The notes under the pieces were generated by a model that did no database searches, had not been told where the DNA came from, and was given only the letters and a program-made list of their open reading frames with translations. Of a stretch of DNA of 56,586 nucleotides, positions 36,229-44,568 are shown piece after piece (the stretch's first letter is position 1; each line of letters begins with the position of its first letter). The stretch spans positions 1 through 56,586 of the forward strand of contig JAEZED010000002.1 of assembly GCA_023417885.1 (NCBI GenBank). Reading direction: 5' to 3'. The position numbers and the translations under genes are program-made. The DNA is from Planctomycetota bacterium (GTDB taxonomy: Bacteria; Planctomycetota; Phycisphaerae; Tepidisphaerales; Tepidisphaeraceae).

Positions 36229-38367
36229 ATGACCACCGCGGCGGAGGTTGTGAGTCTTTCGAAAGGTCTGTCCACGCCGGTCGGCGCGCTTGCGGGTGTG
36301 GGGCCGAAGCGTGAGAAGGCCTTGCGCGCGATCGGTCTGGCGACGCTGGGGCAGCTGCTGGAGTACCTGCCGCGCGACTACCGGTTCGAGTCGAGCGAGC
36401 GCGGCGTGGATGAGCTCGTGCACGAGCAGATCCAGACGGTCCGCGGGGAGGTGGTGGCGGCCGACTACATCGCCGGGCGGCCGAGGAGCCGGTTCGAGGC
36501 GACGATCAGGGACGAGCGCAGCGGGGAGAAGCTGGCGGTGGTGTGGTTCAACGCGGCGTGGATGCGTTTCAAGGTGCGCCCGGGGATGATGCTGCGCGTG
36601 CGCGGGAAGGTGCGGATGTGGCGGAACATCCCGCAGATGGCCAACCCGAAGTGGGAGGAGGTCAGCGCGCAGACGGCGGTGATCGAGGAGGACAAGTTCC
36701 GCCCCGTCTACAGCGCGACGGCGGAGCTTTCCAGCGAGCAGATCGAGGCGACGATCCGGGAGAACCTGGAGGCGGCGGTCGCGCAGCTGGAGGAGCCGAT
36801 CCCGCCCGCGCTGCTGAAGCGGCGCCGCCTGTTGACGCGGCAGGAGGCGTACCGGCTGATTCATCGCCCGCGCGACGAGGTGGACGCGCGCAACGCACGG
36901 CGTCGGCTGGTGTACGAAGAGCTGATGCTGCTCCAGCTCGGGCTGGGTCTCTCGAAGCGGCTTCGGGAGGGTCGGATCAGCGCGCCGGTGCTTCGGATCG
37001 ACCGGACGCTGGACGCGCGCATCCGGGCGCGTTTCCCCTTCGAGATGACGGGCGCGCAGCAGAACGCGGCGTGGCAGATCGCGCATGACCTCAAGAGCGG
37101 CGTGCCGATGAACCGTCTGCTCCAGGGGGACGTCGGCAGCGGCAAGACGGTGGTGGCGCTCTACGCGATGCTTGTCGGCGTGGCGAACAAGCTCCAGAGC
37201 GCGATGCTCGCGCCGACGGAGGTGCTCGCCACGCAGCACTACCTCACGCTCAGCCGCTTCCTCGAGGGCAGCAGCGTTCGGATCGAGCTGTTCACGGGCA
37301 AGCTGAAGGCAAAGGAGCGGCGGGCGCTGCTTGCAGACCTCGCCGACGGAAAGATCGACATCGCGGTCGGGACGCAGGCACTGCTGTCGGAGAATGTGGA
37401 GTTCGCGAACCTGGGGCTGGTCGTGGTGGATGAGCAGCACAAGCTCGGCGTGCGCCAGCGCGCCCACCTGAAGGGAAAGGGGATGGCCCCCCACTACCTC
37501 GTCATGACGGCGACGCCCATCCCCCGGACGCTGGCGCTCTCTTACCTCGCCGACTTCGACGCCAGCATCATCGACGAGCTTCCGCCCGGGCGCCAGCCGA
37601 TCGAGACGAAGCTGCTGACGACGCAGCAGGCGACAAAGGCCTACGACTTCGTCCGGCGGCAGGCCGAGCGCGGGCTCCAGAGCTACGTGGTGCTCCCGCA
37701 GATCGAGGAGGATGGTCTCTCGGATGCCAAGAGCGTCAGGAAGCACTTCGAGGAGCTGGGTGGAGAAGCGACGGAGCGACGAAGCGACGGAGCGACGAAG
37801 GGACCGCTCGCGGGGCTGCGCCTGGCGATGCTGCACGGGCAGATGAGCACGCAGGAGAAGGCCGAGGCGATGGCGGCGTTCCGGGCGTGCGAGGTGGATG
37901 TGCTGGTGGCGACGACGGTGATCGAGGTGGGGATCGACGTGCCGAACGCGACGACGATGGTGATCGAGAACGCCGAGCGGTTCGGCCTCAGCCAGCTTCA
38001 CCAGCTGCGCGGGCGCGTCGGGCGCGGCGGGGAGAAGAGCTATTGCCTGCTGGTGAGCGACGCCTCCACCCCCGGCGCCCAGGAGCGCCTGGCCGCCATG
38101 TGCGCGACCTCCGACGGCTTCGAGCTGGCGGAGGTGGATCTGAAGCTGCGAGGCCCGGGCGACTTCTTCGGCACGCGGCAGCACGGCCTCCCGAGCCTGA
38201 AGGTGGCGAACCTGACGGAGGAGCTCGAACTCCTGCACGAAGCGCGCGACGACGCCCTTGGGCTGCTGGCGTCCGATCCGCAACTGGCGGACCCCAACCA
38301 CCGCGTCCTGCGCGATGAGCTGCTGGATCGCTACGGCCAGACGCTGGGGTTGGCGCTGGTCGGCTGA
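36229..38367 (+). CDS. recG: ATP-dependent DNA helicase RecG
   Basis: A 712-residue branch-migration helicase that remodels stalled forks and Holliday junctions. The N-terminal wedge domain starts STPVGALAGVGPKREKALRAIG and LGQLLEYLPRDYRFE. Helicase motifs are FEMTGAQQNAAWQI (Q-like), Walker A LLQGDVGSGKTVVAL, LAPTEVLATQHY, VVVDEQHKLGVRQR (DEQH box), VMTATPIPRTLAL, ATTVIEVGIDVPNAT and QLHQLRGRVGRGGEKSYCLL. A short insertion (GGEATERRSDGATKG) between the end of FEEL and LAMLHGQM is encoded by a tandem DNA repeat. The start ATG 36229 is set by TACAAT six bases upstream. Confidence 0.96.
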   Translation: MTTAAEVVSLSKGLSTPVGALAGVGPKREKALRAIGLATLGQLLEYLPRDYRFESSERGVDELVHEQIQTVRGEVVAADYIAGRPRSRFEATIRDERSGEKLAVVWFNAAWMRFKVRPGMMLRVRGKVRMWRNIPQMANPKWEEVSAQTAVIEEDKFRPVYSATAELSSEQIEATIRENLEAAVAQLEEPIPPALLKRRRLLTRQEAYRLIHRPRDEVDARNARRRLVYEELMLLQLGLGLSKRLREGRISAPVLRIDRTLDARIRARFPFEMTGAQQNAAWQIAHDLKSGVPMNRLLQGDVGSGKTVVALYAMLVGVANKLQSAMLAPTEVLATQHYLTLSRFLEGSSVRIELFTGKLKAKERRALLADLADGKIDIAVGTQALLSENVEFANLGLVVVDEQHKLGVRQRAHLKGKGMAPHYLVMTATPIPRTLALSYLADFDASIIDELPPGRQPIETKLLTTQQATKAYDFVRRQAERGLQSYVVLPQIEEDGLSDAKSVRKHFEELGGEATERRSDGATKGPLAGLRLAMLHGQMSTQEKAEAMAAFRACEVDVLVATTVIEVGIDVPNATTMVIENAERFGLSQLHQLRGRVGRGGEKSYCLLVSDASTPGAQERLAAMCATSDGFELAEVDLKLRGPGDFFGTRQHGLPSLKVANLTEELELLHEARDDALGLLASDPQLADPNHRVLRDELLDRYGQTLGLALVG
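37767..37798 (+). repeat. Four 8-bp units inside recG
   Basis: AGCGACGG and AGCGACGA alternate twice, giving a 16-base unit repeated exactly. The 32-base block is not a multiple of three and encodes part of an insertion absent from typical RecG. Confidence 0.8.
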
Positions 38368-38452
38368 TGCCGATCTGCACTTTGGGCGGGGCGAAACTTC
38401 GGGCCGCCCGGGGCCTGGATCTCTTCGTGGTTCTCACTTCCGGCTCCCGCGG

Positions 38453-38458
38453 TACAAT
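38453..38458 (+). promoter_or_regulatory. -10 box TACAAT of the beta-propeller gene
   Basis: TACAAT ends 10 bases before ATG 38469. TTCTCA (38431-38436), 16 bases further upstream, is a possible weak -35. Confidence 0.5.
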
Positions 38459-38468
38459 GCGCCGCGTC

Positions 38469-39983
38469 ATGTCGTTCGATGACTCGGCGGAGAGGGCAAT
38501 TGCCAGGCGCGACGGCGACTCGGCCAGGCCGGCTGGCGCCGCGGCGGTCGTCCTGAGCTTCGAGGGACAGGCCAGCCGCGACGGCTACCCGACGCGCCTG
38601 GAGCTGGAGCTGCCGATCCGCCTCCACGACAGCCCGGTCGATCGCCGCGCCTTTGCCGAGAAGTTTCTGCGCTTCAGCCCCGTCGGCACGGCGCAGCAGG
38701 TCGCGGAGTATCTCCAGCCGCAACTCGAGCGCCAGGTCGCCTCCGCCGTCGCCGACTTCCCCGTGAAGGATCTGATGGAGGGGGCCGCGATGGGCAAGGT
38801 GGCCGATGCGCTGCGCGACGCCGCCGTGAAGCCGCTCTTTGCCGCCGGGCTGGAGCTGGACGGGGAGCCGACGCTCCGGTTCGGGTCGTCGGAATGGCAG
38901 AGGCGTCGCGTGGAGGAGGCCGCCGACGCCGCCCGAGTCGCTGCCGCCGAGCGCGAGGGGGAGCTGCTGCGGCGCTTCGAGGACATCCGCCGGCAAAACC
39001 CGGACGTTCCCGCCGGCGCGCTGTTGATGGGCCTGCCCAAGGGGGAGCGGCTCGACGCACTGCGTGCGCTGCTGAAGGCGGGCGGGCAGCGGCACACGAG
39101 CCGGCTGTTCGCCGTCGCGGGCGACATGCTTTGCGAGATCGACCCGGAGGCGGATCGGGTGACGCCGCTGGAGCTGCCGAACGACTTGGGCCCGCTGCGA
39201 TCAGTCCGGGCGATCGACCGCAACGGGCGCCGGCAGCTCCTGGCGGGCGCGCGCGACGGGGTTTACCTCGTGGATCCGGACGTGCCCGAGACGGTCGAGA
39301 GCTTCGACGCCGACGTCGCCGGCAGCCCCTTCGGCTTCAGCCACCTCGCCTACGACGACGCGCTGGGGGTCATTCACGCCACCCATGCCGATGTCGGGCT
39401 CGTGAGCTGGCAGGTCGACCTCGGCAGCCGCACGATCCGCGCTGCGGGCGATTTTGGCGGAGAGCCCCCCCGCCAGATCGACGCCCACGACGGCCAGGTG
39501 CACATCGCCGCGGGCGGGCGCTTGTGGCGCCTCTCCGACCGCGCGCTCGTGCCCGTGGATGGCGCAGGCGCTGAGCCCGTCGTGCTCCTGGTCGGCACCG
39601 ACCGGGAGCTGCTGCTGGTCCGGCCGTCCGGGTCAGTCTGGGCCTGCTCCCGGCGCGACGGGGAATCTCACGAGGTGACTGCCCTGGGTGATGTCGCTTC
39701 CGTGGGCGCCGCGCTCCCCTGGCTGGGCGAGTCTCGCCTGGTGCTCGGAGACAGCTTCTCGCCCGGCCTTGCCCAGATCGGCCCGCACGACGACGTGCGC
39801 ACGTCCCTCATCAACGCCAACGGCCCGTTCAAGGCGCTGGCTGCGGCGAAGGACAAGATCGTCGCCATCTCCGCCGACCGCAACCGCCTCATCTGCTGGC
39901 GACCCTGGGAGGAGAAGGCGTTCGCCGATCTCCACGTCATCTCCCGCACCCGCGCCCGGGTGGCGGACGTGGCGCTTCTTTAG
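38469..39983 (+). CDS. Protein with SPFH-like/helical N-terminus and beta-propeller-like C-terminus
   Basis: A 504-residue cytosolic-type protein with no signal peptide. Residues 25-195 have a strand-rich start (VVLSFEGQASRDGYPTRLEL) and then long charged helices (RRRVEEAADAARVAAAEREG), reminiscent of SPFH-type proteins; this is a fold guess. Residues 200-500 contain repeated four-strand blades with Asp/Trp turns (SRLFAVAGDMLCEIDPE; RQLLAGARDGVYLVDPD; GLVSWQVDLGSRTIRAAGDF; GQVHIAAGGRLWRLSDRAL), which suggests a beta-propeller of six or seven blades. ATG 38469 follows TACAAT by 10 bases; earlier in-frame starts lie inside the promoter. Role unknown; a scaffold or binding protein is likely. Confidence 0.72.
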   Translation: MSFDDSAERAIARRDGDSARPAGAAAVVLSFEGQASRDGYPTRLELELPIRLHDSPVDRRAFAEKFLRFSPVGTAQQVAEYLQPQLERQVASAVADFPVKDLMEGAAMGKVADALRDAAVKPLFAAGLELDGEPTLRFGSSEWQRRRVEEAADAARVAAAEREGELLRRFEDIRRQNPDVPAGALLMGLPKGERLDALRALLKAGGQRHTSRLFAVAGDMLCEIDPEADRVTPLELPNDLGPLRSVRAIDRNGRRQLLAGARDGVYLVDPDVPETVESFDADVAGSPFGFSHLAYDDALGVIHATHADVGLVSWQVDLGSRTIRAAGDFGGEPPRQIDAHDGQVHIAAGGRLWRLSDRALVPVDGAGAEPVVLLVGTDRELLLVRPSGSVWACSRRDGESHEVTALGDVASVGAALPWLGESRLVLGDSFSPGLAQIGPHDDVRTSLINANGPFKALAAAKDKIVAISADRNRLICWRPWEEKAFADLHVISRTRARVADVALL

Positions 39984-40020
39984 GGCTCCGTCGCCCGAAT
40001 TTGGCGCACGCGCTCCCGCC

Positions 40021-40026
40021 TACCAT
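40021..40026 (+). promoter_or_regulatory. -10 box TACCAT of the MATE gene
   Basis: TACCAT ends six bases before ATG 40033, and no Shine-Dalgarno sequence is present. It separates this start from the long open frame upstream. Confidence 0.5.
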
Positions 40027-40032
40027 CGCCGC

Positions 40033-41544
40033 ATGCTGCGTGGCGTCGAGGTTCAGGATGAGCAGGAGGCGCAGGGTGACGAGGCTCCCCAACCGGGCGT
40101 GCAGGCTGCCCCCGCGCCCTCGGCAACGGAGCCGATCATCCAGCGCGTTCCGCCCACGTGGCACGGTCTCTTCAAGGCACTGCTCATCCTCGCCCTGCCG
40201 ATCATGGCAGAGCACCTGCTCCACATCGGCGTCGGACTCACCGACACCTACCTCGCCAACAACATGGTGCTCACCAGCGGCCTGAGCGGCGATGCGCTCG
40301 AAGCCGCCCGCGCCGCCAACGCCCGCGCCGCGGCCGCGGTCGGGAGCACCACTTACGTCGCCTGGTTCATGGGCCTGATGACGGCCGCCGTCGGCACCGG
40401 CTCCACCGCGCTCATCGCCCGCGCCTCGGGCGCGCGTGATCGCCGCACCGCGCGCAGCGCACTGGGGCAGAGCATCCTGCTCGGCTCCATCTGCGGCCTC
40501 CTGGCGGGCCTGACGCTCCTGTTCTTCAACGGGCCGATCTCCCGCATCTTCGGCTTCGACGACCCGGCGGTGGAGGGGCTGATTGCCCGCTACCTCTGGT
40601 ACCTGGGCCTCGGGATGCCCCTGATCATCCTCACCTTCATCGGCAACGCATGCCTGCGCGGCGCGGGGGACACCATCTCGCCCGCCATCGCGATGATCGT
40701 GATCGACCTGGTCAACATCTGGCTCTCCTTCTCCCTCTGCTACGGCTGGGGCCCGTTCCCCGCGATGGGCTTCGACGGCATCGCCCTCGGCACGAGCATT
40801 GCCTACGCCTTCGGGGCAGCGGTCGTGCTCAGCGTCCTGCTCCTGGGCATCGGGCGCTCCGGGTTGCGGCTCTACATCCACCGCCTGGGTTTCAACTGGA
40901 ACACGACGCGGCGCATCCTCCGCGTCGGCATTCCCAGCGGCGCCGAAGGGCTCATCTTCTGGGGCGCCAATTTCGTCGTCCTTTACCTCGTCAACTCCCT
41001 GGGCGAGATCTCCGCCGCGGCCCACAACATCGCCATCCGCGTCGAGTCGCTCAGCTACATGACCGGCTTTGCCGTCGCGACGGCGGCGGCAACGATGGTG
41101 GGGCAGTCGCTCGGCATGAAGGATCCGACGCGAGCCAAACGGTGCGGCTACGTCGCCTTCGCGCTCGGGGGCGGGCTGATGGGCGTTGCGGGCCTGCTGT
41201 TCATCCTCGCCAACGGCCCGCTGGCCCGCGCGATCAACGACGATCCGCTCGTGGCCGGGGAGACGGCCCACGTGCTCTTCATCGTCGGCTTCGCCCAGGT
41301 GGCCTTCGCCGCGATGATGATCTTCGGCGGAGCCTTGCGCGGCGCGGGGGACACGACCGCCGTCATGATCCGCAACCTCGGCAGCGCCCTGCTCGTACGA
41401 ATGCTGGGCGCGGTCATCGCGGTGAACGTGCTGGGAATGGGCCTGACGGGTGTCTGGATCGTGCTGAGCATCGACCTGCTGGTGCGGGGCGTGCTGCTCT
41501 GGGGCCGCTTCGCCGGCGGGAAGTGGACGGCCGTGAAGGTTTGA
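40033..41544 (+). CDS. MATE family efflux transporter
   Basis: A 503-residue inner-membrane exporter with about 12 membrane spans in two halves. An acidic Gln/Pro-rich cytosolic N-terminus (1-40) precedes TM1 (LFKALLILALPIMAEHLLHIG). Family signs are VGLTDTYLANN, GLMTAAVGTGSTALIARASGARD (the repeat-one signature), FIGNACLRGAGDTISPAIAMIVIDLVNIWLS split over TM5-6, and the matching second-half FGGALRGAGDTTAVMIRNLG. Such proteins exchange Na+ or H+ for cationic drugs or metabolites. ATG 40033 is six bases after TACCAT. It is followed 16 bases later by the DUF1992 gene and then queG, a probable operon. Confidence 0.94.
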   Translation: MLRGVEVQDEQEAQGDEAPQPGVQAAPAPSATEPIIQRVPPTWHGLFKALLILALPIMAEHLLHIGVGLTDTYLANNMVLTSGLSGDALEAARAANARAAAAVGSTTYVAWFMGLMTAAVGTGSTALIARASGARDRRTARSALGQSILLGSICGLLAGLTLLFFNGPISRIFGFDDPAVEGLIARYLWYLGLGMPLIILTFIGNACLRGAGDTISPAIAMIVIDLVNIWLSFSLCYGWGPFPAMGFDGIALGTSIAYAFGAAVVLSVLLLGIGRSGLRLYIHRLGFNWNTTRRILRVGIPSGAEGLIFWGANFVVLYLVNSLGEISAAAHNIAIRVESLSYMTGFAVATAAATMVGQSLGMKDPTRAKRCGYVAFALGGGLMGVAGLLFILANGPLARAINDDPLVAGETAHVLFIVGFAQVAFAAMMIFGGALRGAGDTTAVMIRNLGSALLVRMLGAVIAVNVLGMGLTGVWIVLSIDLLVRGVLLWGRFAGGKWTAVKV

Positions 41545-41560
41545 GTCGCGTGGAGGGCGC

Positions 41561-41968
41561 ATGGGGCTGAAGGACGTGGACATCGACGCGGTGCTTCGGC
41601 GCCTCGCGGACAAGCGCATCGAGGAGGCGATCGAGGAAGGGAAGTTCGACAACCTCCCGGGCGCCGGCAAGCCGCAGGACCTGGAGCCCCTGCCGGCCGA
41701 CGAGGACGCGCGGGCCATGTGGTGGGCCATGCGGATCCTGCGCGGGGCCGACGTCGTCACCGACGAGCTGCGCTACCGCCGGCAGATCGCCCACCTGCAC
41801 GCGCGGATCCGGACTGCGATGGACGAAAGCGCGCTGCGGCGGCTCGTCCGCGAGCACAACGATCTGGTACGGCGGCTGAACACGATGGGCACGAACGCCA
41901 TCCGCAGCACGCTCGGGCCTTTGGACGAGGAAGAGGAGATCGAAAGGCTTCGCTCGCGTGCCCGATGA
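41561..41968 (+). CDS. DUF1992 (DnaJ homologue subfamily C member 28-like) protein
   Basis: A 135-residue protein of the DUF1992 family, which in eukaryotes is the C-terminal part of DNAJC28. The signature runs ADKRIEEAIEEGKFDNLPGAGKP, followed by a Leu/Pro/Asp stretch and helices rich in Arg and Glu (ALRRLVREHNDLVRRLNT). There is no J domain, so any chaperone link is only by family. GGAGG lies four bases before ATG 41561. The last 11 bases overlap the start of queG, indicating translational coupling. Molecular role unknown. Confidence 0.85.
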   Translation: MGLKDVDIDAVLRRLADKRIEEAIEEGKFDNLPGAGKPQDLEPLPADEDARAMWWAMRILRGADVVTDELRYRRQIAHLHARIRTAMDESALRRLVREHNDLVRRLNTMGTNAIRSTLGPLDEEEEIERLRSRAR

Positions 41969-42932
41969 ACGGTTACTCATGGAAGCTCACCAGCTCAAGG
42001 CCGAACTGAAGCAGCGGGCCCGCACCGCTGGCTTCGACCTGTGCGGCGTCGCCTCGGCCGGGGCGTCGGAGCATGCCCAGTTCCTGCGTGACTGGCTGGA
42101 GACGGGTCGTCACGGCGAGATGCACTGGCTGGCGGGGCGCTTCGAGGAGCGCACGGACGTGCGGCGATACCTGCCCGGCGCAGAGTCTGTCATCTGCTGT
42201 GCGATGAGCTACAACGTGGCGCTGGAGCCGCCTGCTCCCGACGAGGCGTCCGGGAGGGTCGCCCGCTACGCGCTGGGGGATGACTATCACGAGGAGCTGA
42301 AGTCGCGCCTGTTCGCCCTGGCCGACTGGCTGCGCGGTGTCGCGGGCGACGGCGTGCAGACGCGCGTCTGCGTCGACACGGCGCCGGTAATGGAACGCGA
42401 GTGGGCGCACCGCAGCGGGATCGGCTGGCAGGCGAAGAACACCCTCGCGATCCACCCCCGACTCGGCAGCTACCTGCTGCTGGGGGAGATCATCACGACG
42501 CTCGCCCTCCCCGCCGACGAGCCGGCGGTCGATCGCTGCGGAACCTGCACGCGCTGCATCGACGCCTGCCCAACCAGCGCCATCACACCTTACAGCGTCG
42601 ACGCCACGCGCTGTCTCTCCTACTGGAACATCGAGCACCGGGGCGAGATGCCGCCGGAGATCGCGCGGGCCATGGGAGACCGGCTCTTCGGTTGCGACAT
42701 CTGCCAGGAGGTCTGCCCCTGGAACCGCAAGGCGCCGGTCGCCACCGTCGAGGCAGTACGGCCGCGCTTTCCGTCCGGCACGCTCGACGCGCGCGAGGTG
42801 GCCGAGTGGACGCCGGAGACGTATCGCCAGCAGCTTCGCGGCAGCGCGATGAAGCGCGTGAAGCTGCCCCTTCTCCAGCGCAACGCCCGGATCGTGCTCG
42901 AGAATCGTCGCCGCGATGCGATGACCCCGTAG
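41958..42932 (+). CDS. queG: Epoxyqueuosine reductase
   Basis: A 324-residue cobalamin- and iron-sulfur-dependent enzyme that reduces epoxyqueuosine to queuosine in tRNA, the last step of the pathway. The catalytic region is VCVDTAPVMEREWAHRSGIGW (D140). Two [4Fe-4S] clusters are supplied by CGTCTRCIDACP (C194-C204) and CDICQEVCPWN (C246-C253) plus C219. ARYALGDDYHEELKSRL is also typical. It is shorter than the E. coli protein (379) and has no C-terminal HEAT region. The start is GTG at 41958 inside the end of the DUF1992 gene. Another tRNA-modification gene, miaA, lies about 700 bases away. Confidence 0.95.
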   Translation: MPDERLLMEAHQLKAELKQRARTAGFDLCGVASAGASEHAQFLRDWLETGRHGEMHWLAGRFEERTDVRRYLPGAESVICCAMSYNVALEPPAPDEASGRVARYALGDDYHEELKSRLFALADWLRGVAGDGVQTRVCVDTAPVMEREWAHRSGIGWQAKNTLAIHPRLGSYLLLGEIITTLALPADEPAVDRCGTCTRCIDACPTSAITPYSVDATRCLSYWNIEHRGEMPPEIARAMGDRLFGCDICQEVCPWNRKAPVATVEAVRPRFPSGTLDAREVAEWTPETYRQQLRGSAMKRVKLPLLQRNARIVLENRRRDAMTP

Positions 42933-42940
42933 CCGCTTCA

Positions 42941-42972
42941 CGTAGCCGCGACCTTACCTGGTCGCGGCTACG
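42941..42972. terminator. 13-bp perfect hairpin between queG and hsp20
   Basis: CGTAGCCGCGACC (42941-42953) pairs perfectly with GGTCGCGGCTACG (42960-42972) around TTACCT. A further partial copy of the second arm occurs at 42985-42998. It serves two convergent genes and is the most stable hairpin of its size here, but it lacks a T-tract. Confidence 0.6.
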
Positions 42973-43004
42973 CGGAGCAGCCATGGTCGCGGCTGCGGAC
43001 CCGG

Positions 43005-43484
43005 TCACTGCACCTGGATCTTGCGCGGCTTGGTCTCCTCGCGCTTGTTGAGCGTGAGGTAGAGCACGCCGTCCTCGAGGCGCGCGTTCACGTCGTCACT
43101 GCTCACCGTCGGCGGGAGCGTGAACGAACGGCTGAAGTAGCTGAAGCGCCGCTCGTTCAGCAGCGTCTCGCGCCGCGGCCTGCCTTCCTTCTGCTCCGGC
43201 TCGCTCGCCTCCCGCCGCGTCTCGGTGCGCTCGGCGGTGATGGTCAGGGTGTTCCGGTCGAGCGTGATGTCCACGTCGTCGCGCTTGAAGCCCGGCAGTT
43301 CCACCTCGAAGTAGAGGTGGTTCTCGTCCTCGTGGACGTCCACCGCGTAGGGCGCGCTGCGCCGGCCGCTGGTCGTCTGGGGGACTGTGCCGAAGACCCG
43401 GTTCAGGACGGTGTCGAACTCGCGCTGGAGCTCGGTGAAGGGGTCGTATGCGTTGCGACGGTTGACGGTCGTCGGAAGTGCCAT
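43005..43484 (-). CDS. Small heat shock protein (Hsp20/alpha-crystallin family)
   Basis: A 159-residue ATP-independent holdase. The alpha-crystallin domain (about 45-150) has YAVDVHEDENHLYFEVELPGF split over two strands, DVDITLDRNTLTITAER, and the end signature LEDGVLYLTLNK (A-x-x-x-G-V-L). The C-terminal anchor reads RKIQVQ (I-x-V type). A Lys/Glu/Arg-rich loop sits at about 100-112. ATG 43484 has a strong GGAGG, so the longer open frame upstream is not used. A sigma54-like element lies about 75 bases upstream (43558-43574). No CIRCE element was seen. Confidence 0.94.
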   Translation of the reverse strand: MALPTTVNRRNAYDPFTELQREFDTVLNRVFGTVPQTTSGRRSAPYAVDVHEDENHLYFEVELPGFKRDDVDITLDRNTLTITAERTETRREASEPEQKEGRPRRETLLNERRFSYFSRSFTLPPTVSSDDVNARLEDGVLYLTLNKREETKPRKIQVQ

Positions 43485-43557
43485 AGGTTGCCTCCTTTGC
43501 TGCATAAACTCGTTCCAGGCACGCACCTGACATTCGTCGTGCTTCGCCAAGGCACTT

Positions 43558-43574
43558 CTCAAACACCGTGCCAG
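43558..43574 (-). promoter_or_regulatory. Sigma54-like promoter element upstream of hsp20
   Basis: On the minus strand CTGGCACGGTGTTTGAG has the TGGCAC half and correct spacing to TTGA, in place of the -12 TTGC. One consensus base of the -12 GC pair is missing. The implied leader is about 60 bases. Confidence 0.35.
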
Positions 43575-43671
43575 CCGCGACCCCGCCCGCGGGGCACAAA
43601 TCGCCGTCGCAAAGCCCTGGCGGCTGCATTTTTGGCAAACCATTGCCGCTTTGGCAGCGACCCATCCAGCC

Positions 43672-44568
43672 GTGCCCCGACCGCTCTGCGTCATCCTCGG
43701 TCCGACCGCCAGCGGCAAGTCCGGGCTCGCTCATGCCGTGGCGCGCGAGGCGGGCGCCGCGATCCTCAGCGTCGACTCGATGAGCGTTTACCGCGGAATG
43801 GACATCGGCACCGCCAAGCCGAGCGCGGCGGAGCGGGCGGAGGTGTGCTACCACGGCCTCGACCTCGCCGATCCGAACGAGACGTTCACCGTTGCCCGCT
43901 GGCTCGCGGAGGCCGAGCGGGTGATCGCGGAGAGCGATCGCCCCCTCGTGCTGGCCGGCGGGACGCCCCTCTACTACCAGGCGCTGTTCCACGGTCTCTT
44001 CGAAGGCCCGCCGGCCGACGAGGCATACCGCGCCGAGCTTGCCGCGGTGCCGGAGGCCCAGCTCCACGCCCGCCTCGCCGCCATTGATCCGGAGGCGGCG
44101 GCGCGGATCCACCTCAACGACCGCAAGCGCCTCGTTCGCGCGCTGGAGGTGCACCGGGCGACGGGGCGGCCGATCAGCGGGCAGCAGACGCAGTGGGAGG
44201 AGGCGGCCCGGTTCCCGTCGGTTCGCTTCGGCCTCTCCTGGCCGCGCGAGGCGCTGAACCGGCGCATCAACGCCCGCACCAGGGCGATGATCGCCGCCGG
44301 CTGGATCGAGGAGGTGCGGGCATTGCTCGCCCGCTTCGGCGACCTCTCCGCCACCGCTGCCGAGGCGGCGGGCTACCGGCTGCTGGCGGAGGTGGTGAAG
44401 GGGCGCATGGCGGAGGCGGACGCGGTGGAGCAGATCAAGATTCGCACGCGCCAGCTCGCCAAGCGCCAGATGACGTGGTTCAGACGCTTCCGGGAGGTGC
44501 ACTGGCTTCCTGGTGACGCGCCCTTGGAGCGGAACGTCGAGGCGGTGCTGGCTTCGTGGCGTCCTTAG
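43672..44568 (+). CDS. miaA: tRNA dimethylallyltransferase
   Basis: A 298-residue enzyme that adds a dimethylallyl group to A37 of tRNAs reading UNN codons. The P-loop is VILGPTASGKSGLAHAVA, followed by ISVDSMSVYRGMDIGTAKPS, YHGLDLADPNETFTVARW, LVLAGGTPLYYQALFHGLF, NDRKRLVRALEVHRATGRPIS and IKIRTRQLAKRQMTWFRRF, all standard. The start is GTG at 43672, placing the P-loop at the usual distance; TTG at 43651 is possible but less likely. It is divergent from hsp20. Its stop overlaps the convergent M50 protease gene by four bases. Confidence 0.95.
   Translation: MPRPLCVILGPTASGKSGLAHAVAREAGAAILSVDSMSVYRGMDIGTAKPSAAERAEVCYHGLDLADPNETFTVARWLAEAERVIAESDRPLVLAGGTPLYYQALFHGLFEGPPADEAYRAELAAVPEAQLHARLAAIDPEAAARIHLNDRKRLVRALEVHRATGRPISGQQTQWEEAARFPSVRFGLSWPREALNRRINARTRAMIAAGWIEEVRALLARFGDLSATAAEAAGYRLLAEVVKGRMAEADAVEQIKIRTRQLAKRQMTWFRRFREVHWLPGDAPLERNVEAVLASWRP

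Noticed and set aside
43624..43645. Sigma54-like TTTGGCAAACCATTGCC upstream of miaA
   Set aside because: The spacing between the GG and GC elements is one base too short for sigma54.
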